A DNA stretch of 64,000 nucleotides from an uncultured Hyphomonas sp. (GCF_963678875.1 NZ_OY787456.1:2108001-2172000), one strand, 5' to 3'. Positions 7,594-17,411 are shown, numbered from the stretch's first letter. Notes: a model not told the origin generated them from the sequence alone. Program-made: numbers and translations.

Positions 7594-8760
7594 ATGAAGT
7601 TTGAACTGGACGAAGAGCACAGGATGCTTGCCGATCTCGTCCAGCGCTTCGTGCGGGACGAGCTGATGCCGCTTGAAGGCGCCGTGCTTGAGCGCGAAGC
7701 CAGCGGCCAGGGCGCCTACCTGACAGCCGAAGAACGCCAGAAACTGGACAAGGTTTCCAAGGATCTCGGCCTCTGGAGCCTCGATGCGCCGGAAGATGCC
7801 GGCGGCATGGGCATGCCCCACGTCGCGCTGGTGGCCGTAAACGAAGCGCTCGGCTCCACGGTCGCGACGTATACTCTGCCGCCGGACTCGCCGAACCTTC
7901 GTATGCTCATGACGAGCGTGAACGAACAGCAGCGCGAGGCTTATCTCGAACCCTACGCCCGCGGCGAAACCATTTCTGCCATCGGCATTTCCGAGCCAGG
8001 CGCCGGCGCCGACCCGGCAGGGATGATCACTCGGGCCGTGCGCGACGGGGATGACTGGATCATCAATGGCCGCAAGATCTGGATCACCCGGGCGGCTGAG
8101 GCCGACTTCACCATCCTGATGGCGATCACCGACAAGGAAAAGAAAGCGCGCGGCGGCATGTCAGCCTTTCTCGTCGACCGTGACACGCCGGGCTTCAATG
8201 TCCTGCGGCGGATCCCGATGCTGGGCGGTGAATTTACCTATGAAGTGACACTGGAAGACTGCCGGGTGCCGGGCTGGAAACTGCTCGGCGAAGAAGGTCA
8301 GGGATTTGGCCCGATGCAGGTTCGTCTTGGCACCCGCCGCATGGAAATGGCGGCCTGGTGTATCGGCGCGGCGCAGCGCGCGCTCGACATGATGCGGGAC
8401 TATGCCCCCCAGCGGAAAACCTTCGGCCACAAACTGTCTGAGCGCCAGTCGATCCAATGGTGGGTGGCTGATGGTGCCGCCAAGATCCATGCAGCGCGCC
8501 TGATGGCATATGATTGCGCATGGAAGATCGACCAGGGCCGCGACGTGCGCACCGAAATCTCGATGATCAAATTCTACGCGACCGAAATGGCGCAGGAGAT
8601 CATCGACAACGCCATGCAATGCTTCGGTGCGATGGGCATGACCAAGGAGATGCCTCTGCACCTGTTTGCCGGCCGGATCCGCAACATGCGCATCTATGAC
8701 GGCCCATCAGAAGTGCACCGGATGGTCGTCGCCCGGAACCTGATGGACACCCGCCCATGA
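7594..8760 (+). CDS. Acyl-CoA dehydrogenase (ACAD10/11-like)
   Basis: 388 residues with the full ACAD fold: an N-terminal helical part, the FAD/substrate strand domain (ISAIGISEPGAGAD, then the W-x-I-x-G stretch WIINGRKIWIT), and the C-terminal helical domain ending RIYDGPSEVHRMVVARNLM. The position of the usual catalytic Glu (YEG) is Asp here (YDG), as in the ACAD10/11 group. It oxidises an acyl-CoA to the 2,3-enoyl-CoA and gives electrons to ETF. GGAGGAG precedes the ATG. It overlaps the enoyl-CoA hydratase gene by four bases (ATGA), so the two act as consecutive beta-oxidation-like steps. Confidence 0.92.
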   Translation: MKFELDEEHRMLADLVQRFVRDELMPLEGAVLEREASGQGAYLTAEERQKLDKVSKDLGLWSLDAPEDAGGMGMPHVALVAVNEALGSTVATYTLPPDSPNLRMLMTSVNEQQREAYLEPYARGETISAIGISEPGAGADPAGMITRAVRDGDDWIINGRKIWITRAAEADFTILMAITDKEKKARGGMSAFLVDRDTPGFNVLRRIPMLGGEFTYEVTLEDCRVPGWKLLGEEGQGFGPMQVRLGTRRMEMAAWCIGAAQRALDMMRDYAPQRKTFGHKLSERQSIQWWVADGAAKIHAARLMAYDCAWKIDQGRDVRTEISMIKFYATEMAQEIIDNAMQCFGAMGMTKEMPLHLFAGRIRNMRIYDGPSEVHRMVVARNLMDTRP

Positions 8761-9536
8761 CCCACACAATTACCGTGCGCGATGTCGGTCATGTGACCGA
8801 AATCGTGTTCTCCAATCCGCCCAACAACCATGCCAATGTGGCTCTGTTGCGCGAAATCGGGGAAACGCTTCTGGCGCTGGACGAACAACCGGACTGCCGG
8901 GCCATCGTGCTCGCCTCCGAAGGGAAAGCCTTCTGCGCCGGGGCGGACCTTGCGAACGACAAGGCGGGCGGAGGCGTTGGCGGATCGGGCGACGATCCGG
9001 TGCGGGAATTCTATGACCAGGCGCTCCAGATCTATGCGGTGAAGAAGCCGATCGTGGCCGCTGTCCAGGGCGCAGCGGTCGGCGCGGGCCTCGGCCTCGC
9101 CGTAGCGGCAGACTTCCGGGTCGCGGCGCCGGAAGCGCGTTTCGTCGCGAATTTCACGCGGCTTGCCTTTCATCCGGGATTCGCGCTCAGCGCCACACTG
9201 CCCCGCCTTCTCGGCGAACAGAAGGCGGCGCTGATGCTGCTGACTTCACGGCGCATCAAGGGTGACGAGGCCTTCACCATGGGCCTCGCGGACGAGCTGG
9301 TGCCGCTGGCCGAGGTTCGCAGCGCTGCCCATCGCCTTGCTGCGGAGATCGCCGAGGGCGGGCCGCTGGGCATCATGTCCACGCGCCAGACGCTGCGCGC
9401 GGGCCTCTATGACACTGTCCGAGCAGCACTTGAACATGAACATGCCGAACAATGGAAACTACGGGCGACGGCCGATCACAAGGAAGGCATCCTGTCGGTC
9501 GCAGAACGCCGCCCCGGGAGGTTCACGGGAAAATAG
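8757..9536 (+). CDS. Enoyl-CoA hydratase/isomerase family protein
   Basis: 259 residues of the crotonase fold. The oxyanion-hole segments are KAFCAGADL and AAVQGAAVGAGLGLAVAADFRVA. The region that carries catalytic glutamates in classical hydratases reads LAFHPGFALSATLPRLLG, without a clear Glu at either canonical place, so the reaction may not be simple hydration. It is coupled by a four-base overlap to the acyl-CoA dehydrogenase. The next gene starts 115 bases later and may have its own promoter. Confidence 0.9.
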   Translation: MTHTITVRDVGHVTEIVFSNPPNNHANVALLREIGETLLALDEQPDCRAIVLASEGKAFCAGADLANDKAGGGVGGSGDDPVREFYDQALQIYAVKKPIVAAVQGAAVGAGLGLAVAADFRVAAPEARFVANFTRLAFHPGFALSATLPRLLGEQKAALMLLTSRRIKGDEAFTMGLADELVPLAEVRSAAHRLAAEIAEGGPLGIMSTRQTLRAGLYDTVRAALEHEHAEQWKLRATADHKEGILSVAERRPGRFTGK

Positions 9537-9651
9537 ACCAATGAATACAGCGCGTCCTGACGCACGGAGATGTCGAAAAGGCACACGAAATCGGGACATT
9601 GAAGGCTGCGAAATCTGTCGCTAGTCTTTTCTGCGGAGGAAGCGGGCAAAT

Positions 9652-11445
9652 ATGAAACCAACAGATACGAGCAATCCGGACTACTTCCATAAGGTGGTCG
9701 ATTGCCAATGGGCTTGTCCGGCGCATACGCCGGTTCCGGCCTATATCCGGCTGATCGCGCAAGGCCGCTACAGCGATGCTTACCTGCTGAACAGGGACTC
9801 AAACGTGTTCCCGGGCATCCTTGGCCGCGTCTGCGACCGCCCGTGCGAACCGGCCTGTCGGCGCACACGCGTGGATGGCGAACCGGTGGCGATCTGCCGC
9901 CTGAAGCGCGTCGCGGCGGACCACCGGGACGATGTGACGGAACGCCTGCCGCAGAAGCCGGAAGAGACGAATGGCAAACGGATCGCTCTGATTGGCGCGG
10001 GCCCGGCGAGTTTTACGGTGGCGAACGACCTCGCGCCGCTCGGTTATGAGTGCACCATATTCGAAAAGCTGCCCGAAGCCGGCGGCCTGATGCGCGCCAA
10101 CATTCCGGCCTTCCGCCTGCCTGAAAAAGTGCTGAACGAAGAGCTGCAGTACATTCTCGACATGGGCGTCGAACTGAAACTGAACTCACCGGTTTCCAGC
10201 ATGAGCGCGCTGCTGGATGAAGGCTGGGACGCTGTCTTCGTCGGCACCGGCGCGCCAAAGGGCAAGGACCTTCACCTGCCCGGCCGCGAAGAAGCAGATG
10301 CGAACATCCATATCGGCATTGACTGGCTGGAATCTGTTGCGTTCGAACACATCGACACGATCGGCAAGAACGTCCTGATCATCGGCGTCGGCAACACCGC
10401 CATGGATTGCTGCCGCACCTCCCTTCGTCTTGGGTCGGAGAATGTCAAAGTCATGGCGCGCAAGCCGCGCAACTTCTTCAAAGCGTCCGAATGGGAACTG
10501 GAGGACGCCGAGGAAGAGAACATCCAGATTGTCGTGAACCATTCGCCGAAAGCCTTCGTCACGGAGAACGGCAGACTGGTCGGCATGACGTTCGAGCTGA
10601 TGGAATACGATGTCGACGACAAGGGCGACATAACCGGCCAGCGCGTGATTGGAGAAGAGACGCTTCCCTGCGACGATGTCATTCTCGCCATCGGTCAGGA
10701 AAATGCCTTCCCGTGGATCGAGAAGGATGCCGGCATAGAGTTCGGCAAATGGGACGTTCCTGTTGTCGATGAGGAAACGTTCGAATCCACCCGCAAGGGC
10801 GTTTTCTTCGGCGGCGACTCGGCCTTCGGCCCGAAAAACATCATCTGGGCTGTGGAGCACGGCCATCAGGCAGCAATCTCGATCCATCGCCATTGTCAGG
10901 GCCTCGGCCTGCGCGACCGTGCGCCGCGCGAAGTCGAGCTGCAGTCGGCCAAGATGGGCATGTTCGAATGGCGTTACTCCAATGCCTACACAGCTGCGGA
11001 GCGCCGCGAGATGGAACATGTCGCGCTGGTCGACCGGTTCCAGCGTCTGAACATCGAAGTCGAACTTGGCTTCAATGCAGAACAGATCGCCGTCGAAGTG
11101 CAGCGCTGCCTGAACTGCGACGTGCAGACTGTCTTCGAAGCGCCGCTCTGCGAAGAGTGTGATGCCTGTATCGATGTCTGCCCTGTCGAATGCCTCAGCA
11201 TTACGCCAACTGCTGATAACGAAGCACAACTGCGCGCCTCGCTGACACAACCGGAAGCCCCGGACGACCAGTCTCTTTACGTGTCCAATCCCCTGCCGCT
11301 GACCGGCCGTGTGATGATCAAGGATGAAAATGTCTGCCTGCATTGCGGCCTGTGCGCCGAACGCTGCCCGACGTCGGCCTGGGACATGAAAGAAGGCGTC
11401 ATCAAAATTCCCCATGCGGATGACCAAGTGGAGACCGCGGCATGA
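9652..11445 (+). CDS. GltD-like NAD(P)H/FAD oxidoreductase fused to a 2[4Fe-4S] ferredoxin domain
   Basis: 597 residues in three parts. The N-terminal helical Fe-S domain has Cys18 and Cys22 (CQWAC) and CDRPCEPAC near residue 60-70, as in glutamate synthase beta subunits. A double Rossmann flavoprotein follows: IALIGAGPASFTVANDLAPLG near 110 and LIIGVGNTAMDC near 245, with the closing GGDSAFGPKNIIWAVEHG. The last 110 residues carry two ferredoxin motifs, CEECDACIDVCP and CLHCGLCAERCP. It overlaps the next gene by four bases, so it is probably the electron-transfer subunit linking the 2-oxoacid oxidoreductase to NAD(P). AGGAAG lies upstream of the ATG. Confidence 0.88.
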   Translation: MKPTDTSNPDYFHKVVDCQWACPAHTPVPAYIRLIAQGRYSDAYLLNRDSNVFPGILGRVCDRPCEPACRRTRVDGEPVAICRLKRVAADHRDDVTERLPQKPEETNGKRIALIGAGPASFTVANDLAPLGYECTIFEKLPEAGGLMRANIPAFRLPEKVLNEELQYILDMGVELKLNSPVSSMSALLDEGWDAVFVGTGAPKGKDLHLPGREEADANIHIGIDWLESVAFEHIDTIGKNVLIIGVGNTAMDCCRTSLRLGSENVKVMARKPRNFFKASEWELEDAEEENIQIVVNHSPKAFVTENGRLVGMTFELMEYDVDDKGDITGQRVIGEETLPCDDVILAIGQENAFPWIEKDAGIEFGKWDVPVVDEETFESTRKGVFFGGDSAFGPKNIIWAVEHGHQAAISIHRHCQGLGLRDRAPREVELQSAKMGMFEWRYSNAYTAAERREMEHVALVDRFQRLNIEVELGFNAEQIAVEVQRCLNCDVQTVFEAPLCEECDACIDVCPVECLSITPTADNEAQLRASLTQPEAPDDQSLYVSNPLPLTGRVMIKDENVCLHCGLCAERCPTSAWDMKEGVIKIPHADDQVETAA

Positions 11446-13253
11446 ACGGACCCGGCATCAATGATTTCACCCTGCGCATTGCCACGGTGAACGGCACAGG
11501 ATCGGCCAGTGCAAACGGCCTGTTGATGAAGGCCATCTTCCGGATGGGCGTACCTGTCGTCGGCAAGAACATCTTCCCATCCAATATTCAGGGCCTGCCC
11601 ACCTGGTATGAGATCCGTGTCACGGGTGATGGCTATGCCGGACGCGACGGGGAGACCCATTTCGTCATCGCCATGAATCCGGAAACATATGCGGATGATT
11701 TGGCTGAGCTCGCGCCAGGTGGCGTGCTGCTCTACGATTCCACTTGGCCGCGTCCACAACTCCTGTCCCGTCCGGATGTAACCGTACTGGGCGCCCCATT
11801 GTCGGCGATGTGCAATGAAGCGTTCACGGCCGCTCGTTCCCGCATCCTGATGAAGAACATGGCTTATGTCGGCGCCGCAGCAGCCCTCCTGAATCTTGAT
11901 CTCAGCGTGATCGAACAGCTCGTGACGGAAATGTTCGCGGGCAAGGAAAAGCTCATCCCGCTGAACATGCAGGCTGTTGCACTTGGGCACGACTACGCCA
12001 AACAGAACTTCAAGTGCCCGCTGGATTTCCGCGTCAGCCCGCTGGACAAGACCAAGGGCAAAGTGATGATCGACGGCAATACGGCTGCCGGCATTGGCGC
12101 AGTCTTCGGCGGCGCCACGTTCGGCGCCTGGTATCCGATCACGCCATCCACTTCGCTGATGGATGCTTTCCAGAAATATTGCGAAGAGCTGCGCGTCGAC
12201 CCGGAGACCGGACAGAACAATTTCTGCATCCTGCAGGCGGAAGACGAACTGGCCGCTGCAGGCCTTACGATCGGTGCCGCCTGGGCGGGTGCTCGTGGCT
12301 TCACGCCAACCTCCGGCCCCGGCGTTTCGCTGATGAGCGAGTTCATCGGCTTTGCCTACTATACCGAAGTGCCACTGGTGATCTGCGACATCCAGCGCGT
12401 CGGGCCATCGACCGGCATGCCGACGCGGACGCAGCAGTGCGACATCCAGCTCTGCGCCTACGCCTCCCACGGCGACACGCGGCACCTCGTCTTGTTCCCG
12501 GCCGACCCGGGCGAATGTTTCGAGTTCTCGGCAAAGGCGCTGGACCTTGCCGAACGGTTCCAGACCCCGGTCTTCTTCCTGTCCGATATCGACATCGGCA
12601 TGAATGACTGGATGGTCGACGAACTGACATGGCCGGAAGATTATGTGCCGGACCGCGGCAAGGTGCTGGACGCGAGGCAGTTGGAAGAAGTCGACGCCTT
12701 CTATCGTTATCTTGACGTAGACGGCGACACGATTCCATACCGCACGCTGCCGGGCACGCATCCGAAGGGCGCCTACTTCCTGCGCGGCTCAGGCCACACG
12801 AAGCTTGGCCGCTACACGGAAAAAGGTCCGGAATACAAGGAAGTGGTCGACCGTCTGTATGAAAAGTGGAAGCGCGCTGCTGCCTTCATGCCCGAACCGG
12901 TCGTGAAGCAATCAGATCGCCCAGCACGCTATGGCATGATCGCCATCGGCAGCTCCGATGCCGCCGTGACCGAAGCCCGTGATCGGCTCGAAGCTGCCGG
13001 CTTCCCGGTCGATTATATGCGTATTCGCGGCTTCCCCTTCAGCGACGACGTCGCCGCCTTTGTCGAAGCACATGAAGAAGTCTTCGTGGTCGAACAGAAC
13101 CGCGATGCACAACTGATGAACCTGTTGATCACGGAAACCAGCGCCGCCAAGGAAAAGCTGGTGCCTGTGCTGCACTATTCCGGTGAACCGCTGAACTATC
13201 GTTTCGTCTGCGAAGCAGTGGAAACCGCCCTGAAAGTGAGGAAGATCGCATGA
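11442..13253 (+). CDS. 2-oxoacid:ferredoxin oxidoreductase, fused gamma-alpha subunit (KorA type)
   Basis: 603 residues. Residues 1-190 form the gamma domain (NGTGSASANGLLMKAIFRMG at the start). From about 200 comes the alpha pyrimidine-binding domain, with YPITPSTSLMDAF, then the domain II transketolase-like part and the C-terminal domain with EEVFVVEQNRDAQLMNLL. This gamma-alpha fusion is typical of 2-oxoglutarate and related KorAB enzymes, which decarboxylate a 2-oxoacid with CoA and reduce ferredoxin. Substrate cannot be settled; 2-oxoglutarate or a branched 2-oxoacid are both possible. It has four-base overlaps with both neighbours. Confidence 0.9.
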   Translation: MNGPGINDFTLRIATVNGTGSASANGLLMKAIFRMGVPVVGKNIFPSNIQGLPTWYEIRVTGDGYAGRDGETHFVIAMNPETYADDLAELAPGGVLLYDSTWPRPQLLSRPDVTVLGAPLSAMCNEAFTAARSRILMKNMAYVGAAAALLNLDLSVIEQLVTEMFAGKEKLIPLNMQAVALGHDYAKQNFKCPLDFRVSPLDKTKGKVMIDGNTAAGIGAVFGGATFGAWYPITPSTSLMDAFQKYCEELRVDPETGQNNFCILQAEDELAAAGLTIGAAWAGARGFTPTSGPGVSLMSEFIGFAYYTEVPLVICDIQRVGPSTGMPTRTQQCDIQLCAYASHGDTRHLVLFPADPGECFEFSAKALDLAERFQTPVFFLSDIDIGMNDWMVDELTWPEDYVPDRGKVLDARQLEEVDAFYRYLDVDGDTIPYRTLPGTHPKGAYFLRGSGHTKLGRYTEKGPEYKEVVDRLYEKWKRAAAFMPEPVVKQSDRPARYGMIAIGSSDAAVTEARDRLEAAGFPVDYMRIRGFPFSDDVAAFVEAHEEVFVVEQNRDAQLMNLLITETSAAKEKLVPVLHYSGEPLNYRFVCEAVETALKVRKIA

Positions 13254-14305
13254 CCTCCTTCGTCAAACCCAAGATCCGCAGACTGAACGAGCCGACCAAT
13301 GCGCTCGGAAAGTCGCGCGCGGACTATGACGGCGCCATGTCCACGCTGTGCGCCGGATGCGGCCACGACAGTGTGACGGCGGCCCTTGCCCGCGCCTTCT
13401 ACGAGCTTTCAACCGATCCGAAGGATGTAGTGAAAGTCTCCGGTATTGGATGTTCGTCCAAGACGACCACCTACTTCCTGAAGGACGCCCATGGCGCCAA
13501 TACGGTGCACGGGCGCATGCCGTCCTTTGCCACTGGCGCCGCAGCGGTGAACAAGAACCTCACCTATGTCGGCGTGTCCGGAGATGGCGACAGCCTGTCC
13601 ATTGGTCTTGGCCAAATGGCCCACGCGATCCGGCGCAATGTCGACATGATCTACATGCTGGAAAACAATGGTGTGTACGGACTGACCAAAGGCCAGTTCT
13701 CGGCCTCCAGCGATATCGGCTCCAAGGCCAAGAAGGGCGCGACCAACATGCTGCCGCCGATCGATCCGGCGATCATGGCCCTATCCATCGGCGCGACCTT
13801 CGTGGCACGCAGCTTCTCCGGCGACAAGGCACAGCTGGTCTCGCTGATCAAAGCCGGCATTGCCCATCGCGGCTTCGCCCTGATCGATGTGATTTCGCCC
13901 TGTGTCAGCTTTAATGATCACAAGGGTTCTACCAAATCCTACGCCCACACTTATCAATATTACCACAAGGCCGTTCACGCCGATTATGTGCCGCCGAGTG
14001 AGGAAATCACGGCAGCCTATGACGAAGGCGAGACCATGCCGGTAGAGCTGCACGACGGCGGCTCGATCCTGCTCCGCAAACTGGACAAGGATTACGACCC
14101 GACCAACCGGGCTTCGGCCATGGAGAAACTGATGCAGAGCCAGCAGACGCAGGAAATCCTGACAGGCCTGCTCTACATCGACGAATCCCGCCCCGCGATG
14201 GCCGAGCACAAAAAACTGCCGGACACCCCACTGCATTCGCTTCCCTATGCGAAACTCAATCCGGGTGCCGAAGCGCTGCGCAAGCTTCAGGAGGAGTTCC
14301 GCTGA
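13250..14305 (+). CDS. 2-oxoacid:ferredoxin oxidoreductase beta subunit, TPP-binding (KorB type)
   Basis: 351 residues. The thiamine diphosphate motif begins GDGDSLSIG near residue 107 and ends MLENN about 28 residues later. Cys residues in LCAGCGHDS (near 30) and GIGCSS (near 65) are placed for the subunit's [4Fe-4S] cluster. GRMPSFATGAA is a further family hallmark. The gene overlaps the gamma-alpha gene by four bases and closes the three-gene unit. It lacks a ferredoxin tail; that role is taken by the flavoprotein fusion encoded first in the operon. Confidence 0.92.
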   Translation: MTSFVKPKIRRLNEPTNALGKSRADYDGAMSTLCAGCGHDSVTAALARAFYELSTDPKDVVKVSGIGCSSKTTTYFLKDAHGANTVHGRMPSFATGAAAVNKNLTYVGVSGDGDSLSIGLGQMAHAIRRNVDMIYMLENNGVYGLTKGQFSASSDIGSKAKKGATNMLPPIDPAIMALSIGATFVARSFSGDKAQLVSLIKAGIAHRGFALIDVISPCVSFNDHKGSTKSYAHTYQYYHKAVHADYVPPSEEITAAYDEGETMPVELHDGGSILLRKLDKDYDPTNRASAMEKLMQSQQTQEILTGLLYIDESRPAMAEHKKLPDTPLHSLPYAKLNPGAEALRKLQEEFR

Positions 14306-14382
14306 TCCCTGCACCGGGCTGGTAAGCTTGGCGTGGCCTGCTAGACTTGCCTCACCTATTTCATTCAGGATGGGAGAGTACG

Positions 14383-15900
14383 GTGCGGAAACTCAAGTTT
14401 CTTCAAACGCTTAGCGGACTTTGCCTTTTGGCGCTGGTCGCCTGTCAGGGCGTAGCCACAGCTCAGCCGGAGTCCATCCCGGACGAAGACCCGAACTGGC
14501 CTCGCACGGAATTCACAATTTCAGATGACACCGCTGGCACCAAGGGCTTCAACACCCAGCCCGCGCGGAAAGAAGACTGGCCTTTCTTCGCGGCGCTGCG
14601 CGGCACACGGAACGGTCTGGTCACATATGACTGCGGTGGCACGGCAATCTCCTCCGAATGGGTGCTCACAGCGGCGCACTGCGTCGAAGGCGCCACCAAG
14701 AACGCCGCGACCGGTCGGTGGGAACGCCCGGGATCTGGCGCGCTCCAACTCGTGCTCGGTCTGAAAGACCTGAAAACCGCCACCTCGGAAAATGTCTACA
14801 GCGCAGTGGACGTCCGCATTGCGCCGAACTTCACGCGTGGGGGAGAAAACAAGGTTCCGGTAAACGACATCGCCCTTTTGAAGCTGGACCGCCCCTGGAC
14901 CGGCCCCATTGTTCGCCTGTCGGCCGGCAGTACTTCTGATGTCGACCGCTTCTTCGGGCCAGCTTATTTTGCCGGGTTCGGCAAGACCGACATGCGTCAG
15001 GCAGAGCCGGAGCGTTACACCTCCGCAGAAGGCCCGTTCGCCGCGTATACGGACATCCTTGGCAACGCGATGATCCCGACGCGCAGCCCGGAAGCCTGCG
15101 GACAGGCCTATGATGTCGAAGCCTATAACGGCACCAGCATGATCTGTGCAGGTTACGACACCGGCATCATCGATTCCTGCCAGGGAGACAGCGGAGGCCC
15201 CCTCATTGCCCGGGATTTCGCAGGCCGGGTCTATCAGATCGGCATTGTGAGCTTCGGGGAAAGCTGTGGTGTCAGGCGCAAGCCAGCGGTGTACACGCGT
15301 GTCTCCGGCTTCAGGGATTTCGTTGGCTCGGTCGTCCCCGACGCGGCCTTCGTGGACGCCAAGCCGGAAAAAACCGTCTACATGACGAAGGCCGGGCTGG
15401 AGAATCTGATCCGCACCCTCAAGCCAGCGGATGGAAAAGTGAGCGTCCGCATCAATGAAGGTGGATCGGAATTCCGTTCCGGCGATCGGGTCCGCATCTT
15501 CATTGATCCCTCCATCAAGGGACGGCTGTGGGTGTTCGATCTCGATCCGTCCGGGACCGTAAGCTGCCTGTTTCCCTGCAATGCTGGCGAAGTGGACACA
15601 GCGCTCGTCGAGCCGCAACAATCCGTTGTCCTCCCGCCCGGTGGAGTATCCATCAGCATCACCCCGCCGACCGTGCCGGGTGACAGCATTCTGGCGGCAT
15701 TCGTCCTGCCGGAGCGCATGGCTCTGATCGGCGACACATTACCGGACCTCAGCCGGACCAAGGGGCCGATACGGACGGTCTGGCAGTCCTATTCTGATAT
15801 CCTTGTGTTTGAGGTTCGCGATGCAATGTCTGGCGCACCCTCAACCGATCCCTATGCAAACACAGGCATGGGCTTGCTCACCTACAGTGTCAGCGAATGA
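14383..15900 (+). CDS. Trypsin-like serine protease, lipoprotein (first of a tandem pair)
   Basis: 505 residues from a GTG start preceded by GGGAGAG at five bases. A lipoprotein signal ends LALVAC with Cys21 as the lipidated residue. The S1 peptidase domain (about 60-325) has the full triad: His99 in LTAAHC, Asp162 in NDIALL and Ser270 in DSCQGDSGG. The Asp at the start of that last motif fits cleavage after Arg or Lys. The last 170 residues form a beta-rich domain (GDRVRIFI, then a strand ending WVFDLDPSG) that resembles DUF4384-type domains. It may be anchored in the outer membrane or carried out by the nearby T2SS. Four bases overlap its paralogue. Confidence 0.88.
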   Translation: MRKLKFLQTLSGLCLLALVACQGVATAQPESIPDEDPNWPRTEFTISDDTAGTKGFNTQPARKEDWPFFAALRGTRNGLVTYDCGGTAISSEWVLTAAHCVEGATKNAATGRWERPGSGALQLVLGLKDLKTATSENVYSAVDVRIAPNFTRGGENKVPVNDIALLKLDRPWTGPIVRLSAGSTSDVDRFFGPAYFAGFGKTDMRQAEPERYTSAEGPFAAYTDILGNAMIPTRSPEACGQAYDVEAYNGTSMICAGYDTGIIDSCQGDSGGPLIARDFAGRVYQIGIVSFGESCGVRRKPAVYTRVSGFRDFVGSVVPDAAFVDAKPEKTVYMTKAGLENLIRTLKPADGKVSVRINEGGSEFRSGDRVRIFIDPSIKGRLWVFDLDPSGTVSCLFPCNAGEVDTALVEPQQSVVLPPGGVSISITPPTVPGDSILAAFVLPERMALIGDTLPDLSRTKGPIRTVWQSYSDILVFEVRDAMSGAPSTDPYANTGMGLLTYSVSE

Positions 15901-17411
15901 GGGCCATGATGATGAAGCTCTTTCGCCCTCTCGCGCTGGCCGCTGGTCTTCTCGCGCTCGTCAACGCCTGCCAGACCACGCCGGATGATGCACCCAGCGC
16001 AGAGCAGCTCGCCTGGTCAACGACACTCAACGCTGACGCGCGCGCCTCTGACCGGATCGTCAACGGCGACCGGTCCACGCTGGCGCAGTGGCCCTACATC
16101 GCTGTTTTACGTCAGGAATCCCGCAGCGGGCGGTTGAAGTATTTCTGTGGCGGCACGTTCATCGCCCGTCGATGGGTGCTGACGGCAGCGCATTGTTTCG
16201 AAGGTGAAGCCCGCCAGGTCGATGGCCGATGGGATTGGAAACCGCGCGCCAATCTGGAAGTCGTTGGCGGCACGGATGACCTCGGCGCGGGCGACGAAGA
16301 CGTGTTTGAGGTGGACGCTGTCATGATCCATCCGGACTATAAGCCGACTATGGAAGTGTCACCCGGTGTCTGGGAGGGATCGGAAAACGACCTCGCCCTG
16401 GTCCGCATCGGGCGGTCCTGGACCGGTCAGCTGGCGCGGCTCTCGTCTGGCGGCGCTTCCGACGGCGACGGGAATGGCGCGCGGGCGTTCGTCGCTGGAT
16501 TTGGCAAGCAGGCCGACTCCGGCGCAGCGGCGCGGCTGGAGACCTTCCGCATCGGGGCCAGCGACCGGTCCGGACAGGCAGGCTCGCGCTACCTCTACCA
16601 CGCCATGCTGCCCATGAAGCCGCCGGAAGTTTGCGGCGCGCAATATGCCGACCTTGCCTATGACGGCAGCACGCAGATCTGTGCCGGCCGCAAGTTTGGC
16701 GGTGTGGACAGCTGTCAGGGCGACAGTGGCGGCCCCCTCGTCGCGCTCGATGCCGGCGAGCGGACCTATCAGGTCGGCATCGTCAGCTATGGCTTCGAAT
16801 GCGCTGCGGCGAAATCGGAAGGTGTTTATACGCGCGTCTCGCCTTATCGGGACTGGATCGAGGGCACGGCGCGCGGCGCCATGTTTGTCGATGCCCAGCC
16901 AGAGCAGGTCTTCGTGGCGACGGCAGAGACGATGGAAGCGATGGCGCGCGTGCTGAGCCCCACAAGCGACAGGATCGACCTCAAGGTGGTTCAGGAAGGC
17001 GAAGGCACGAGTGCGGCGCTGAAGATATCGGTCACGCCGAAGATCGACGGACGCCTCATCGTGTTTGAGTTGGAGAATTCAGGCCAGATCAATACCTATT
17101 TCCCGAACGACCGCACTCCGGAGGAAAGCGCGATCGTCAAAGCCGGGCAGACCGTCACCCTGCCCGAAGTTCCGTGGATGGTCATTCCACCCGCAGAAGA
17201 CGGTGCGAGGATTTATGCCTTCGTCATTCCGGAAGGCGTCGCTTTTGCGGGCGACCTGCTACCAACGCCGGCCCGGATGCGGACCGTCTCGGAAGAGGAG
17301 CAGCCTGAGCGAGAACCCGTCGACTTCGCGACCCGCATGCTGACAGAAGTCGCCAACCGGTCGAGTGAAGGCGGCCTGGCAGATTGGGCCGCGGCGACCG
17401 CAACTTACTGA
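15897..17411 (+). CDS. Trypsin-like serine protease, probable lipoprotein (second of a tandem pair)
   Basis: 504 residues. The signal peptide ends LVNAC, with Cys25 as a likely but atypical lipidation site (Asn at -2). The S1 domain begins after Arg53 with IVNGD, like a trypsin zymogen cleavage site, and has His99 (LTAAHC), Asp165 (ENDLALV) and Ser277 (DSCQGDSGG). The C-terminal 170 residues match the domain layout of the preceding gene, so the two arose by duplication. The ATG overlaps the upstream stop (ATGA); nearby in-frame ATGs at 15906-15912 are alternatives. Its stop codon overlaps the end of the convergent coiled-coil lipoprotein gene by seven bases. Confidence 0.87.
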   Translation: MRAMMMKLFRPLALAAGLLALVNACQTTPDDAPSAEQLAWSTTLNADARASDRIVNGDRSTLAQWPYIAVLRQESRSGRLKYFCGGTFIARRWVLTAAHCFEGEARQVDGRWDWKPRANLEVVGGTDDLGAGDEDVFEVDAVMIHPDYKPTMEVSPGVWEGSENDLALVRIGRSWTGQLARLSSGGASDGDGNGARAFVAGFGKQADSGAAARLETFRIGASDRSGQAGSRYLYHAMLPMKPPEVCGAQYADLAYDGSTQICAGRKFGGVDSCQGDSGGPLVALDAGERTYQVGIVSYGFECAAAKSEGVYTRVSPYRDWIEGTARGAMFVDAQPEQVFVATAETMEAMARVLSPTSDRIDLKVVQEGEGTSAALKISVTPKIDGRLIVFELENSGQINTYFPNDRTPEESAIVKAGQTVTLPEVPWMVIPPAEDGARIYAFVIPEGVAFAGDLLPTPARMRTVSEEEQPEREPVDFATRMLTEVANRSSEGGLADWAAATATY

